Part shown: piece by piece, positions 41,870 to 53,165 of the stretch
Position numbering within the stretch: position 1 is the stretch's first letter
Layout of the letters: the number at the start of each line of letters is the position of its first letter
Origin: Pseudoips prasinana
Taxonomy: Eukaryota > Arthropoda > Insecta > Lepidoptera > Nolidae
Direction of reading: 5' to 3'
DNA length: 64,000 nucleotides
NCBI GenBank assembly: GCA_951640165.1
Contig: OX621240.1
Span: 5,964,713-6,028,712, forward strand
Notes under the pieces: generated by a model
What the model was told of the DNA's origin: nothing
The model's database searches: none
The model's input: the letters and a program-made list of their open reading frames with translations, nothing else
Position numbers and translations under genes: made by a program

Positions 41870-42110
41870 ATCCATCTGTAATATGTTAGTTTTAGTATAG
41901 TTCGCCCGAACACTCTTGCCTTTTTTTCTGGGGTGGATGATCCTAATGAATGTCATCCGCCATGGGACATGGCGGAGGGGTCTGTCGTTCTCTTATTGAC
42001 TGAAAACCACCCCAGAGTTCAAGCTCACTCCTGCGCCTGGGGTCGCGGGAATGTACAAGACTTCCTCAACCCCCGGCTGCAGACCCTTGCCTAGGCTAAC
42101 TATTGGTAAT
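41870..42110 (-). other. coding-like fragment, probably mobile-element derived
   Basis: The minus strand reads GKGLQPGVEEVLYIPATPGA and GVSLNSGVVFSQ, a stop, then RHVPWRMTFIRIIHPRKK. GC content exceeds the flanks. An in-frame stop and no splice signals argue against a host exon. I suspect a worn LINE ORF but cannot name it. Confidence 0.3.
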
Positions 42111-42299
42111 AGGCAAAATAGTAACAAAAATATTTTAAAATTTGATTGCCTACAATGCATACTATTCTGATACACTTTTGAGCTTGATTGTTTGGAAAAC
42201 GTTTCACATGCAACTAAGAAATATAGCTGTCGCAAAGGTTTCAATAAATAAAGTCAACAGGTGGTCAATCCCTCGTAAGCAAAAGAACTCGTAAATTCC

Positions 42300-42389
42300 G
42301 GTGTGAATCGTACGTAGCGTAACGATAGAGCACCTATCCTAGCGTTCTGGGATAGGTGCTCTATCGTTACGCTACGTACGATTCACACC
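42300..42389. repeat. perfect 40-bp-arm hairpin
   Basis: The left arm begins GGTGTGAATCGTACGTAGCG and the loop is 10 bases (42340-42349). The two arms are exact complements. AATTCC and AGAATT flank it, so pairing may extend with a mismatch. Confidence 0.95.
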
Positions 42390-42934
42390 AGAATTTATAT
42401 GATCTCAACCAAATGATAACATTTATGGTTTCTCAGTTTTGAGTATAGGTATTTAAAGTGAGTTAAAAATAACTAATTATTAAATATTGCATAACACACC
42501 CGTTACCTTACAGTGTTAAGCGATCTCTTCCAAACAACATTTATGAATGACTAGTAACTAAGTAACATTATATATTTTTTTTTTTTTAATTTTTTTTGTT
42601 CATAGTTATTACAATGCTGAGTAATAAAAAGCACACTGATATATTTCCACTCTCACTTATTAGATCTGCAAATATTATTTTTGTTACATTTCACGATTTT
42701 ATTCTTTATTGTACACAGAAAATTATTACATAAGTTAGAAGCTTAATTATGCTTCTCTTCTCTTAATCATTTTAATTTTTAGCCTTACAAAGTACCTTAT
42801 ACGGGCGAGACTAGTGTTTAACGATAAAATGGGTGTTATTATTAGCCTCTTAATGCTAACCAACTAGATACATAATTTTTGAACTTTTGGGTCTAAAAGG
42901 TTGAATGGTTAACCTCCGTGTTATTTTACTCTTT
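42390..42934. other. mostly unassigned; LINE-tail words near 42505-42545
   Basis: A TTAAGCGATCTCTTCCAAAC word at about 42515 matches the hairpin region of LINE 3' UTRs in minus orientation. The rest is AT-rich. Confidence 0.4.
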
Positions 42935-43262
42935 GGACAAGTAACACACTGCCATCTGATCCTAAATTAGATAGAGTCCGTGATATGACAACCAGGCAAC
43001 TGATAAATTTATGTATAGATTTCTTAACACATACATAATATACATACATAGACACACGCCTGTTTCCCAGAAGTGTAGTCAGAGACAATGGATTTCCATT
43101 TGTCGTTGTTTTAGGGTACTTCTGACCAGGCTTTTCTTGACAACGTCTCCGATAGTATAATAGATAAAATACACCCAGACACATACCAAATAATCGTGCT
43201 CACCACACAAAGATTTGTTCCGGGTGGGAATCGAACCCACGACCTTAGCCTTAGCAGTCAGG
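42935..43262 (-). mobile_element. SINE-C-like copy with embedded LINE-tail segment
   Basis: The minus-strand head has GGTTCGATTCCCACCCGG. The body words match SINE-C distantly. About 43040-43140 matches the inverted LINE tail at 32175. Confidence 0.5.
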
Positions 43263-43290
43263 TCATAGTCATGGGCAATCAGGACTCTCA

Positions 43291-43537
43291 GGCTGAGATC
43301 TATAGAGCGTACTTAGACTTTGCTCAAACTTTACTTACGTAAAACTTTGCTAAGTGTATGCTAAGCTTATAGTTTGATGGTATTTATAGACTTTTGAAGT
43401 TAAGATTATGCTTAGCATAAGCTAAGACAGACTAAGTCAAAACACCCATTGTAATTTCGTTACATGCATTTACTTCTGTCTAAGTAAAGTCTGAGCAAAG
43501 TCTAAGTACGCTCTATAGATCTCAGCCTTAGTCTTAA
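43291..43537. mobile_element. 247-bp MITE with 45-bp inverted repeats
   Basis: Arms start GGCTGAGATCTATAGAGCG on both ends and include ACTTAGACTTTGCTC. The centre is AT-rich. A target duplication was not clear. Confidence 0.85.
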
Positions 43538-43840
43538 TATCTTCGTTATTGAATTCACGTGGTTGTGCTCGTTTATTTCTGGTAGCTAGCCGCGATAAAA
43601 AGGCTAATAGGAGCCGACCCAAATAGAAATGTGAACAGGAGGTGGAAGAAGTTGATTGAATACATATTTAATTCAGCACATATATAAATAAGTCTAATAC
43701 CTGCATCAAAATGTTATGTATTTATTACTGAAGGCATAATTCAGCCGTCACTGTCTATCAAGCATTAATCATTCAGAAATAGCTTTCGACGGTATTATTA
43801 ATCAAACTGACGTAATTCGTGAATAGCTTAAGTTACCGTA

Positions 43841-43896
43841 ATTGCGCGATTTACCCGTTACAATAAGAATTAATTGTAACGGGTAAATCGCGCAAT
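43841..43896. repeat. perfect 24-bp-arm hairpin
   Basis: Arm ATTGCGCGATTTACCCGTTA(CAAT), 8-base loop, then exact complement. Confidence 0.92.
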
Positions 43897-43921
43897 TCTG
43901 TTGGTGTGATAAATAAATAAA

Positions 43922-44632
43922 ATAAAAAAGTGTTTTATTCACGTAGACTGTAAAAAAGCGCTTGTAAATAGTCAGAACATGTTTGTAGTAATATAATTAA
44001 GTGTACATAATTATTTCTAGTTACATAGATATTTAGTTACACGGATTGTGTGAAAACATTTATGAAATCTTTTTTATAATAGTAATGATATTTAGCGAGC
44101 TTGTATTAAGTTATTGTCAAAGAGATTAATATGTTTAATTTTAATTACTGAAATTTATAGTTTTAGTTATATTTTACTACATATTGTTTTAATGGTTCTG
44201 TCTATATTTAGATACGAATTCAATATTAATATTATGGCGGACCTTATGTTTATAACGACGGTCGCGCTTTAATGCTACCATCGGATCCAATGCGCTCCAA
44301 CTGAGAAGACCCAGCGAAACAAACTCAGCAGATTCATCTGGACGGGCCTGTTGGCGTGGTTGGTAGATACGCTGCCTTTCACGTTCGATTCCCACCCGGG
44401 ACAAATATTTGTGTGCATGAACATGTCTGTTTGTCCTGAGTCTGGGTGTAAATTATCTATGTAAGTATGTATTTACAAAAGAAAAATAGTATATGTAGTA
44501 TATCAGTTATCTGGTTTCCATAGTACAAGCTCTGCTTAGTTTGGAATCAGATGACCGTGTGTGAATAATGTCTCAGGATATTATTATCTACTACCGGTTT
44601 CAACACGGCTCAGTTAAGACGGTCCGGTGATA
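43922..44632 (-). mobile_element. repeat family F, copy 3, split by SINE-C
   Basis: Pieces 43922-44339 and 44586-44632 are contiguous in family F copy 1. Extra sequence upstream of the family start may belong to another repeat. Confidence 0.8.
44340..44585 (+). mobile_element. SINE-C, copy 4, with ATCT duplication
   Basis: Head GACGGGCCTGTTGGCGTGG at the left, (ATT)n tail at the right, flanked by ATCT at 44336-44339 and 44586-44589. Confidence 0.88.
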
Positions 44633-44679
44633 CATACTCAAGCGGGCATTAACACAGGATTTGGTCCCCTTAAAGTATA

Positions 44680-45552
44680 TATTTATAATGCAAACACAAT
44701 ATCTCCTCGATCGGTTGTCTGAATGCTTGAATAAATATCATATCCTAGCCTCCGTGAGAGTATTGCATGCGTAAGTACACGAAGAGCTGGTGAATTAAGC
44801 GTAAGACTTAATCGTAAAAACGAATGTAAATTTATTTATTCTTAATGTACACACATATATCGTTTTGCTCCACCAGCCATGACAGCTTTACACCGGAGAA
44901 GAGCTTATTCCATCTCCAAGTCACACGTGCATACAACGGGGTTAATTTATAACAGTTTGAAATCACAAGATTTAAATTTTAAGGTATTACGTAGTAGAAT
45001 CACGTTAATAGTATGAAGTAAAAGGGGGACATTGATAAAAGGATAGAGGGATACTAGATAGATATTATAACTTTCGTAAAAGAATTTCAGTTTTTGGAAC
45101 GATGTTCCTTATCGCGCGTTGTGAAAGGGGGCTAGACGGAAAGTTGTCACGACACTTTTTGCAGCTGTGCGGCGTGCGCATGTTTCTCTGTCTGTCTCTC
45201 TCTCTCTCGCTCTCTCTCTTATAGAAAGCAAGCCAGATATTTTTCATTTCTATTTCGCATTGAACAGTGTGGTGTCGCGACGATTATTTTAGATGAGTGT
45301 ATACAGGTTTTTTGTACATAATAAATAATAAGAAATAACTTCGTTCCATCCGGGTGTCCCTTGACACCTCTAAAGTTTTTTTTTTAAGATTTCACCCGCA
45401 GTAGTTTAATAAATTAATGAATCGAAAGGGACTTGATCTTCTTTTGATGGGATTCTAGCGATACATTGGACATCATATTTTGAACTCTATACACTTGAGT
45501 TAAAGTTCAAAACCAATCGATTAGAAACCTACCTACTACCCGATGAAAGTTA
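44680..45552. other. unassigned, with a CT microsatellite
   Basis: A (TC)n run lies at about 45187-45222. No gene or repeat family was recognised in the rest. Confidence 0.4.
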
Positions 45553-45703
45553 ACAAACATGCAATTAACTGGTAAAGAACACCGCCAGACTCAGAATAAT
45601 GTTTATGAGTGACACAAATAGTTTCCCTGTGTGGGGACCGAACCCGAGACACGAAGGGGCTGAGGTTAGCGACCACCTTTACCACTGCGCCACATATGCA
45701 GTC
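45553..45703 (-). mobile_element. SINE-D, copy 5 (tail lost)
   Basis: Head ACTGCATATGTGGCGCAGTG with a B-box-like GGTTCGGTCCCC. The tail with the GGGTACTTT block is missing. Confidence 0.7.
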
Positions 45704-45794
45704 AAAGTGACTTTCTAGGCATAGAGTTCTTTTGATCTGATTTGCGTTGCTACGTGAAGAAAAGGCGTAATCTTTTCCGTATTTATATATGCAA

Positions 45795-46203
45795 CTAACT
45801 GTGCCCCACGGTGTTACCCGCGTTAAATTTTATACATTTTCTTTGCTATAAACCTCACGGAGCCCGAGACCTTTCCAACGAATGCAAAACCGTTGAAATC
45901 GGTTCGTGCGTTCTGGAGTTATAGCGTCAGGAAGGAAAACCCGACTTACGTGCTTCGCTACGTATAAGACATAGTAATAAAAAAAATGATAATTAAGTTC
46001 ATATATTCAAACAAAAAAATATATTCAATTGCTAAAAGATGTTGATTTAACACTTTTTAAGGACTTTTTTTAAATTTTCTCTACGTACAAACCTTCCCTG
46101 GACTTCCACGAATAATTCAAGACCAAAATTACCCAAATCGGTAAAGGCGTTGTTGAGTTATAACATTACAACGAAAAGTGGCATTGATTTTTATATATAT
46201 AGA
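45795..46203 (-). mobile_element. Helitron, 409 bp
   Basis: Minus-strand 5' TC at 46203 preceded by A. The 3' end is CAGTTAG with T beyond (CTRR decayed to TTAG) and a CGGGTAACACCGTGG hairpin. The 5' half matches the Helitron at 5836. Confidence 0.75.
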
Positions 46204-46644
46204 TTAAACACCTTGAGAAAAGAAATAATCCTCTACTAGTTTTTAAAGTTTTGTACCCCAAGGGTTTCAACCAAACCTCAGCTGTTCATTAGTCCATACG
46301 TCAGTCAGCAGGCTGTATCTCAAGAACCGTAATAAAAAGACAGTTGCCTTGTCACAGAACATGTACCTATTTCTATACATCAAAAAATAATAAAAGAATA
46401 TTTAAAAAGAAAACCAGGGGATTTTTTCGATCTTGAATCTTGCCATTGTACAAGATTGAATTGAATTCTTCGTCTGCACACTTCACACCTGGCCGGCTTT
46501 TATTGCAGGCCAATGTCTAATAAAATAATAAACGCTGAAACGTTGAAAAGATTGTTGAAAAGATTGTTGTATAAGGTAAGGTAAATAAATAGGTAGGTTA
46601 CCACTTCATCTATCTTACAATTTTGCTGTAGTACTGTTTTTTTT
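46204..46644. other. unassigned sequence
   Basis: No gene or family member was recognised. Confidence 0.4.
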
Positions 46645-46829
46645 ATAAAGATAGCGACCGCACTAGTGAATCTAATCCCTGTGTCGCGGGGTACTTTACA
46701 AAACACATAATAGACGGACACAAATTACATCCAGACTCAAAACAACTATTTATGGGTCAGGCGCGGGACGCGAACCAGTGACACGAAGCGGCGAGGTGAC
46801 TGTATTAGACGCTGCGCCATACGTGCACC
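46645..46829 (-). mobile_element. SINE-D, copy 6
   Basis: Near full length with a small internal deletion of the GACAACTATTTGTG-type segment. Head at the right. Confidence 0.82.
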
Positions 46830-46849
46830 GTATACAATATAAAATATTG

Positions 46850-47423
46850 GTAGCTTGTTCACCCGCAGAGAACGAGGTCCAGGGCTCAAATGTCGGGTCG
46901 GGCAAAAAAAGATTTCACTACTTTTCTATAAAAAACAAAATTTTCTCAGCTCAGCCCCGACTCTGGGAGTTAACGGTATTATACCCCCGTGCCTCAGAGA
47001 GCATTTAAGGCGCTTTCCTGTACCTGACCTCTTTCCAGTCGTGTCGCTAGGCGTTCCATCGGATCATGAGAGTGATAGAATAGACAGTGCTCCTGCACTT
47101 TTTTCATCGGACTACAAGGCGACGGGAGGCTCTCCACCGCTATGTTGTTGACACTCCATTATGCCGTACGAAGCGCTTTGTCTCCTCTTTCATCAAACAC
47201 GACGTTTGGGAAAACGACGTGTTTCCAGACTTATTTATCATGGGTTTATTCAAGGTAAGAGTGAATAGGCATCTTATAGGTACGCACGGTCCAGCGTCGA
47301 CCACATCTTCACTTACCATCATGTTAGAGGTCAAGCGTGGTCAAGCGCAAACCCATTTTTCATAATAAAAACAAAAAAAAACTTAGCCACCATGGCCGAA
47401 ATGAGGGTAGGAGGACATTATTA
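46850..47423 (+). mobile_element. SINE-A, copy 7, split by LINE fragment
   Basis: The head is truncated in the A box (46850). The body runs to about 47098, then resumes at about 47378 with GGCCGAAATGAGGG and the GGACATTATTATT tail. Confidence 0.75.
47099..47377 (+). mobile_element. LINE ORF2 C-terminal fragment inside SINE-A
   Basis: The plus strand reads FHRTTRRREALHR, KRFVSSFIKH, ENDVFPDLFIMGLFKVRVNR and HLIGTHGPAS. This follows the RTTR...R.VRF..SF......W..LP..VFP..Y.L..FK..VNR pattern of Jockey-type ORF2 C-termini. A tail of ATAATAAAAACAAAAAAAAA follows. Confidence 0.7.
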
Positions 47424-47639
47424 TTATATATTGTTTGGTATAAAACACCCTGTATTTACGTAACATTCTCACGCCAATTATGAAGGTAAAATTGGAAAAT
47501 AAACTTTATAACATTAATTAAATTTACTTAACCTTCTCGAGCCACTTCTGTCATTTCATTTACATAATGTATTAGAGAACATTTATAATGCCCAGGTGGC
47601 AAATTACAGTTTAATTAAATAACACTGTGATGATGATGT

Positions 47640-48110
47640 GGTCCCGGCCGATTTCGGCCACGGTGACCGCTTCTTCTCCTACTGTAGCCGACGTTCGTGT
47701 GCTCGCATGTAACTTATGTAGCCAATTTTATTTGAAAAAAAAAAAAATATCTAGGGACAATGTCACACAGAACATCCTAGCCCCAAACTAAGCAAAGCTT
47801 GTACTATGGGTACCAGGCGACGATATACATACTTATATAGATAGATAAATTAAGTATTTATCTATATACAATACATAGAAAACATCCATGACTCAGAAAC
47901 AAATATTCGTGCACATTGCGGGCATGTGAGCACACCATTATAATAATTGTAATCGATCATCGCAGGTGGTCTGGCATTCAATTCATCGCGCTTGGTATCC
48001 AGCTCAGCGCGCCTTCCAGACGTCTTTGGCTTGGACTAAAGTCCGCCATTCTGACGCAATTAGACGGTAGCTAGTACATAGGTGGCCCTGCTGCCGACTA
48101 CCTGAGGGAT
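47640..48110 (-). mobile_element. LINE C2H2-finger fragment split by SINE-B
   Basis: The same sequence as 26901-27145, inverted; 47640-47746 and 47915-48000 join without the SINE. It extends a little further 5' than the other copy. Confidence 0.65.
47747..47914 (-). mobile_element. SINE-B, copy 3 (head lost)
   Basis: Body and tail match SINE-B. The tRNA head is absent. Inserted at an A-rich point of the LINE fragment. Confidence 0.78.
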
Positions 48111-48156
48111 CCCTTAATCGTTTTTTTACGACAGCTACGTGATGGTATAGGGTAGC

Positions 48157-48751
48157 TTTTTAGGGTTCCGTAGCCAAATGGCAAAAAACGGAACCCTTAT
48201 AGATTCGTCATGTCTGTCTGTCTGTCCGTCCGTATGTCACAGCCATTTTTTTCCGAAACTATAAGAGCTATACAGTTAAAACTTGGTAAGTAGATGTATT
48301 CTGTAAACCGCATTAAGATTTTCACACAAAAATAAAAAAGAACAATAATTTTGGGGGTTCCCCATATATAGAACAGAAACTCAAAAATTTTTTTTTCGTG
48401 GTACCCATACTATGTATCTATGGATATGTCTTCAAAAATGATATTGAGGTTCCTTATATCATTTTTTTCTAAACTGAATAGTTTGCGCGAGAGACGCTTC
48501 CAAAGTGGTAAAATGAGTGTCCCCCCCCCCCCCCCTGTAACTTCTAAAATAAGAGAATGATAAAACTAAAAAAAATATATGAAGTATATTACCATGACAA
48601 CTAACAACGAAAATTTGTTTGGACGAGATCTAGTAAGTACTTTTTTTTAATACGTCATAAACCGCAATTTACCTTTCATTTAATCAACTGAAATACTTGC
48701 TGTTACGGAACCCTTCATGTGCGAGTCCGACTCGCACTTGGCCGGTTTTTT
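48157..48751 (-). mobile_element. repeat family E, copy 3
   Basis: Full length, with both terminal hairpins and a C13-17 run at about 48520-48535. Confidence 0.87.
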
Positions 48752-49679
48752 ATTCTTTCTGGGCCGGAAAACACACGGCCGTATTTAAATGTACGTGGAA
48801 TTATCCACTTAAATACTCATATCCGTTAGGGTGGCCAACCGTCACAACCGAGGGATGGAGCTGGAATAGGATCGTGTTAGCTCGATAAAAAAACATAGCA
48901 TAACTTCAATTTAATATTGCACATTTTCGAATTATTTGGCTCTGTGATTTGAATAAGTTGCGGATTTGACTAAAATGTGTTAATTATTACGGAAGTTTGT
49001 TTAAAATAAAAATTATCTTTCAATTTACCATAAAACATGTTGATTTTGACTTGTAATTTTAGAGTATGTTTATATTTTTATTGTTATATTTATTAAAATT
49101 CTTAGTAGCTCTATTTTGATTTCCGACAGTAGTAGCAAACATAATTTAGTTCTTCGTTGATTTGACTACTTGTTTTTCATTTGATGTTATAATCGATGTC
49201 TATAATATGGCAACACAAGTGCTGACGAGTCAGTCTCAAAAACTGGTGTAAATTCAAGTTTTTATGTGTAAGTATGGTGGATTTTTAGACATAACATCAT
49301 GGACAACGTACACAAGTGGAGGAAAGTGCGGTTTTTGTTGCGGTTGCGATTTTCTGTGTTGAATCTAAAACTCCATATAAGCCTCTAGTAAAGTCTCCAC
49401 TGCTTTACTGGGGTACGACAAGGACTACGTATGACTTGACTGTGACGGACTTTACTTGACATGACGATAATAAATGAAATAATAATATATTTTACGGAAG
49501 GCTCATAAGGCCGAAGAAGCCAGAGCCGTAAAACTGAATTAAAAAAAAAAACGAGTCAGTCTTCATTGAGCTACTAAGTTGGTTGTCAGAATGATAAACT
49601 GTGTTCATGTAATAAAGTTATTGTTGAAGAACAGTTTTTGTGTTTAACGTCGAGAAAATTTTAACAATCGAGAGCTTTA
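48752..49679. other. unassigned sequence
   Basis: A 28-codon ORF begins MDNVHKWRKVRFLLRLRF near 49300, too short to name. No recognised family member. Confidence 0.35.
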
Positions 49680-49920
49680 TAAGGGAGGGCAATCCAGAGC
49701 CCTCCCAGGGTACGTGTCCCGAACATCTGGGCCATGGCACAAAAGAGGAGCACCGGAGCATACCCACGTTCGCGGGGCTCCCCCCATCAGGCGCCAAGAG
49801 AAGTCCACGGCAGGTTAGGTTTCGTCAGTGCGAGTCCGACATACCCACCCGCAGACACTTTTTGCGGGTGGCATGCGTAGACATACCTCCTGCATTATCG
49901 AAAAAGAAAATAAAAAAAAA
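49680..49920 (+). mobile_element. probable retroelement fragment with A-rich tail
   Basis: A GC-rich segment (GAGCCCTCCCAGGGTACG, GTTCGCGGGGCTCCCC) contrasts with its flanks and ends in GAAAATAAAAAAAAAAGG. Open in one frame but without a recognised domain. Confidence 0.4.
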
Positions 49921-49963
49921 AGGATCGAGAGCTTTACGAGCTCTCCGACTCAAGAGCGACTAA

Positions 49964-50068
49964 CATCGTTTACTTCCAGACTCAAAAAATCCTAATAACA
50001 CCTTTGGGCCCGACCCGGGATCTGATCATCGGGAAAACTGCGGTTTTACTACCATTAGACTAACGAGT
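49964..50068 (-). mobile_element. SINE-A head fragment
   Basis: Minus-strand tRNA-like head, diverged (CTCGTTAGTCTAATGG; GATCCCGGGTCGGGCC). Confidence 0.65.
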
Positions 50069-50433
50069 AGTTAGAACACCTATTACTTTTCCTTTAGCTC
50101 CTACTACTTTACTTACCCCGTGGTGACCTTTGTATGCCTCTGGGTTATTCGGATATATAAGCTATATTACTATGGGTTTTCGTTAGTGAGGTGTCCAGGC
50201 GTCATATCAAGTCGTCAAGTGAGAACTGGCTAGTACTTAAAACAACGTATTGGCCTCGCTATTCAACGGGGTAATGTTGCCAGCTTTCTGGGCATCGGGC
50301 CCGCAGGCGACGATTTAATTTAAGTTTTATAATTAAGGTAGGTATATCATATTAATAGTATGTAAGTTTTGCTTTAAAATTAAAAATTAAACTAAAATTA
50401 TTAAAATTAAAAATTATTAAAATTAGAAATTAT

Positions 50434-51001
50434 AAAAAAACTTCGTTTAAAAAAACCGACTTCAAAATCTAAAAAGTATAAAAAAAATATCTTAATAAAG
50501 ATTTAATTTAAAACATCACTTAAAATATAATGCTAATGAAATAATATAATTTGTATGTGCTACCTATTGATAGGTTTGAAGTCGGTGCCAAGCCAAATGT
50601 AATAGTAGGTACCACACTCGCCGCGGGTTACGTTCAGCGGGATAGCTTCTTATTTCTACACAAACAACCCAAGCGTGCAGACGTCGTTGACGGTCGTTAT
50701 ATATTTTTATGATACAGTTTCATCTGTTTCATATTAATTCATATTGTTCTTTAAGTTTATTTACTTAGGTTAATCTTTAGTGTAGGAGTTTCATCACAAA
50801 GTATGAAAGCTGTATGTAATATTAACTTTTATTTTGCTTAGGGCTTGGCACCGACTTCAAACCTATCAATAGGTAGCACATACAAATTATATTATTTCAT
50901 TAGCATTATATTTTAAGTGATGTTTTAAATTAAATCTTTATTAAGATATTTTTTTATACTTTTTAGTTTTTGAAGTCGGTTTTTTTAAACGAAGTTTTTT
51001 T
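50434..51001. mobile_element. foldback element, 160-bp arms
   Basis: Arms 50434-50594 and 50842-51001 are complementary with one substitution and one single-base length difference. Ends start AAAAAAACTTCGTTTAAAAA. The 247-bp centre has no ORF. The ACCGACTTCAAA and GAAGTCGGT words recur at 52550. Confidence 0.9.
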
Positions 51002-51311
51002 ATTTGTTACTTTTTAGTGTCTAGCTATGGTTAGGACTTCGAAAGGTGCCGCGCGCCTCAAAACTATAGATCCCAACAAACGAGAACGGAAAAAAGAAAC
51101 ATCTTCCGAAAAAATGTTGTTCGAAACTCTTTTTCACGTTCTTGTGGGACAGTGAATGATCGAAAAGACCGTTTGTAAAGTAAGAAGAGCTACATAAAAT
51201 TACGTTCACTCTAAGAAAACTTGCACAGTACGAGTCTATACTAGCTAAGATTTATGAAAGTCTGAACAGCAAGCGCATAGGTTAGGCTGTATTTATGACC
51301 ATCTAGCTAAC
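51002..51311. other. unassigned sequence
   Basis: Nothing recognised. Confidence 0.4.
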
Positions 51312-51505
51312 GAGTCTGTGTGCTGAGGGCTTATACACTAGATCTTATTATGAATCGAATGACCTTATGATCGAATAGCCATCTAGTCTGCTGAACAGAG
51401 GGTATGAGTCTATGAAGACTAGGTCTTATTAATGATCGATGAGCCAACGAGTCTACTGAGCAGAGGGCTGATAGCCTAGGTCTTATTTATCATTGATTAG
51501 ATAAT
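51312..51505. repeat. three degenerate tandem units of 65-75 bp
   Basis: Units begin GAGTCTGTGTGCTGAGGGC (51312), TAGTCTGCTGAACAGAGGG (51384) and GAGTCTACTGAGCAGAGGG (51449), each followed by an AGGTCTTATT-like word. Confidence 0.75.
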
Positions 51506-52080
51506 GAGTCGGACTCGTCCGTGAAAGGCGGAATGTTTCTTTCCGTAGCAGCAAGTATTTGAGTTGATAGAATGGAAGGTAAATTGCGGTTTACGATTTA
51601 TGACGCATTAAAAAAACTACTTACTAGATCTCTTTCAAACCAATTCTCGGTGGAAGTTTGCATGGTAATGTACATCATCTATTTGTTTTAGTTTTATGAT
51701 TCTCTTATTTTAGAAGTTACAGGGGGGCATTTTACGCCTTTGGAAGTGTCTCTCGCGCAAACTATACAGTTAAGAAAAAATTATATTATAAACCTCAATA
51801 TCATTTTCGAAGTCCTATCCATAGATACCCCACATGTATAGTTTAATGATATTTATTTTTTAAATTCAGATCTAAGTAAGTATAGGGAACCCCCAAATGT
51901 TATTGTTTGTTTTTCTATTTTTGTGTGAAAATCTTAATGCGGTTCACGGAATACATCTGCTGACCAAGATTCTTATAGTTTCGGAAAAAAGTGGCTGTGA
52001 CATACGGACGGGCAGACATACAGCCATGACAAATCAAGAAGAACCTTTGTGATAGACATTTGGCACAGAACCCTAAAAAT
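51506..52080 (+). mobile_element. repeat family E, copy 4
   Basis: Diverged but collinear; the 3' hairpin is decayed. It begins directly after the tandem units. Confidence 0.78.
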
Positions 52081-52565
52081 GGCAGCTATTCCGCATCAAA
52101 CTAAAGAAGAATCACGTAAATCGGTTCATAAATCTCAGCGTAATCGGTGTACGTACATAAAAAAAATACGCTGGTGCTAAAAGGTGCGCCTACATGCGCT
52201 TCCAAAAAAAAAGCTTATACGTGCGTATTAAACGCTAGTCATCTGAAATTGTTGTTTATGTTCATGCCAAGACACACTTGAACAGGATGAGTCTAGCTAG
52301 ACTAGCTAAGATTTACAACCGTCTGTGCATCATCGACATCGTCCACTTACACAAAAAATTTCATACAAAAATGTCCATAAAATGAAAACTACTGGGCCAA
52401 TCTATATCAATTTTTTATGGGACCAAATGGCAACTATTCCGCATCAAACTAAAAAAGAATCACGTAAATCGGATCATAAATCTCCGAGTAATCGGTGTAC
52501 ATACATAAAAAAAAAAAATACCGGTGAACTTGAAAACCTCCTCCTTTGGAAGTCGGTTAAAAATT
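52081..52565 (+). mobile_element. unclassified repeat present as two related segments
   Basis: ATTCCGCATCAAACTAAA and GAATCACGTAAATCGG occur at 52088 and 52438. The second segment ends TTTGGAAGTCGGTTAAAA. The first appears fused to the end of family E copy 4. Confidence 0.55.
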
Positions 52566-52734
52566 AAATTTAGCTTCTTCCGTTTTATTTTATTTTTAAG
52601 TTTAAAAACTTACAGCTAATTAAACACTAATAATATGGTATGTTTAAGTTAAGGCCAATTACAAGTGTTCACTATACAGTGTAAGTTTTGTTTCTGATTC
52701 GGATTCTGAAAAAAATAAAAATAAAGCGTATTGC

Positions 52735-52835
52735 ACTATATTACAACAAAGTTTCATCAAAATCCGTTTAGTAGTTTTTGCGTGAAAGAGTAATACACAT
52801 ACACACTCACAAACTTTCGCGTTTATCGATTCAAT
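52735..52835 (-). mobile_element. Helitron 5' fragment
   Basis: Contains AAACTACTAAACGGATTTTG and GTGTGTATGTGTATTACTC on the minus strand, as in 13978. Confidence 0.6.
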
Positions 52836-53165
52836 GCGGATGGCACCCGAGAGGTGCCATAGAAATCTTTTACGTGTGGCGTATGAATTACGTTCAATAT
52901 GAAATCGCAACTAAACTCGTAGCAAATGAAAAGAACGCAGCAAGTTAGTATTCATAGTGGAAGGCGGTTTAAGGGCGCCATCACATTCTCGGCGTTTGGC
53001 TCCTCAAAGGCGCCACGAAATCTTTGTTGCCTTCCGCATTGAACCGGTTAATAATATTATTGTGATTACACCCAGACGCAGGACAAACAGACATGTTTAT
53101 GCACACAAATATCTGTTCTGGGTGGGAATCGATCCCAATACCTGCGGCGTGAAAGGCAAGTATTA

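Noticed and set aside
45065..45247. Arg/Glu-rich minus ORF
   Set aside because: It spans the CT microsatellite; the composition is a repeat artefact.
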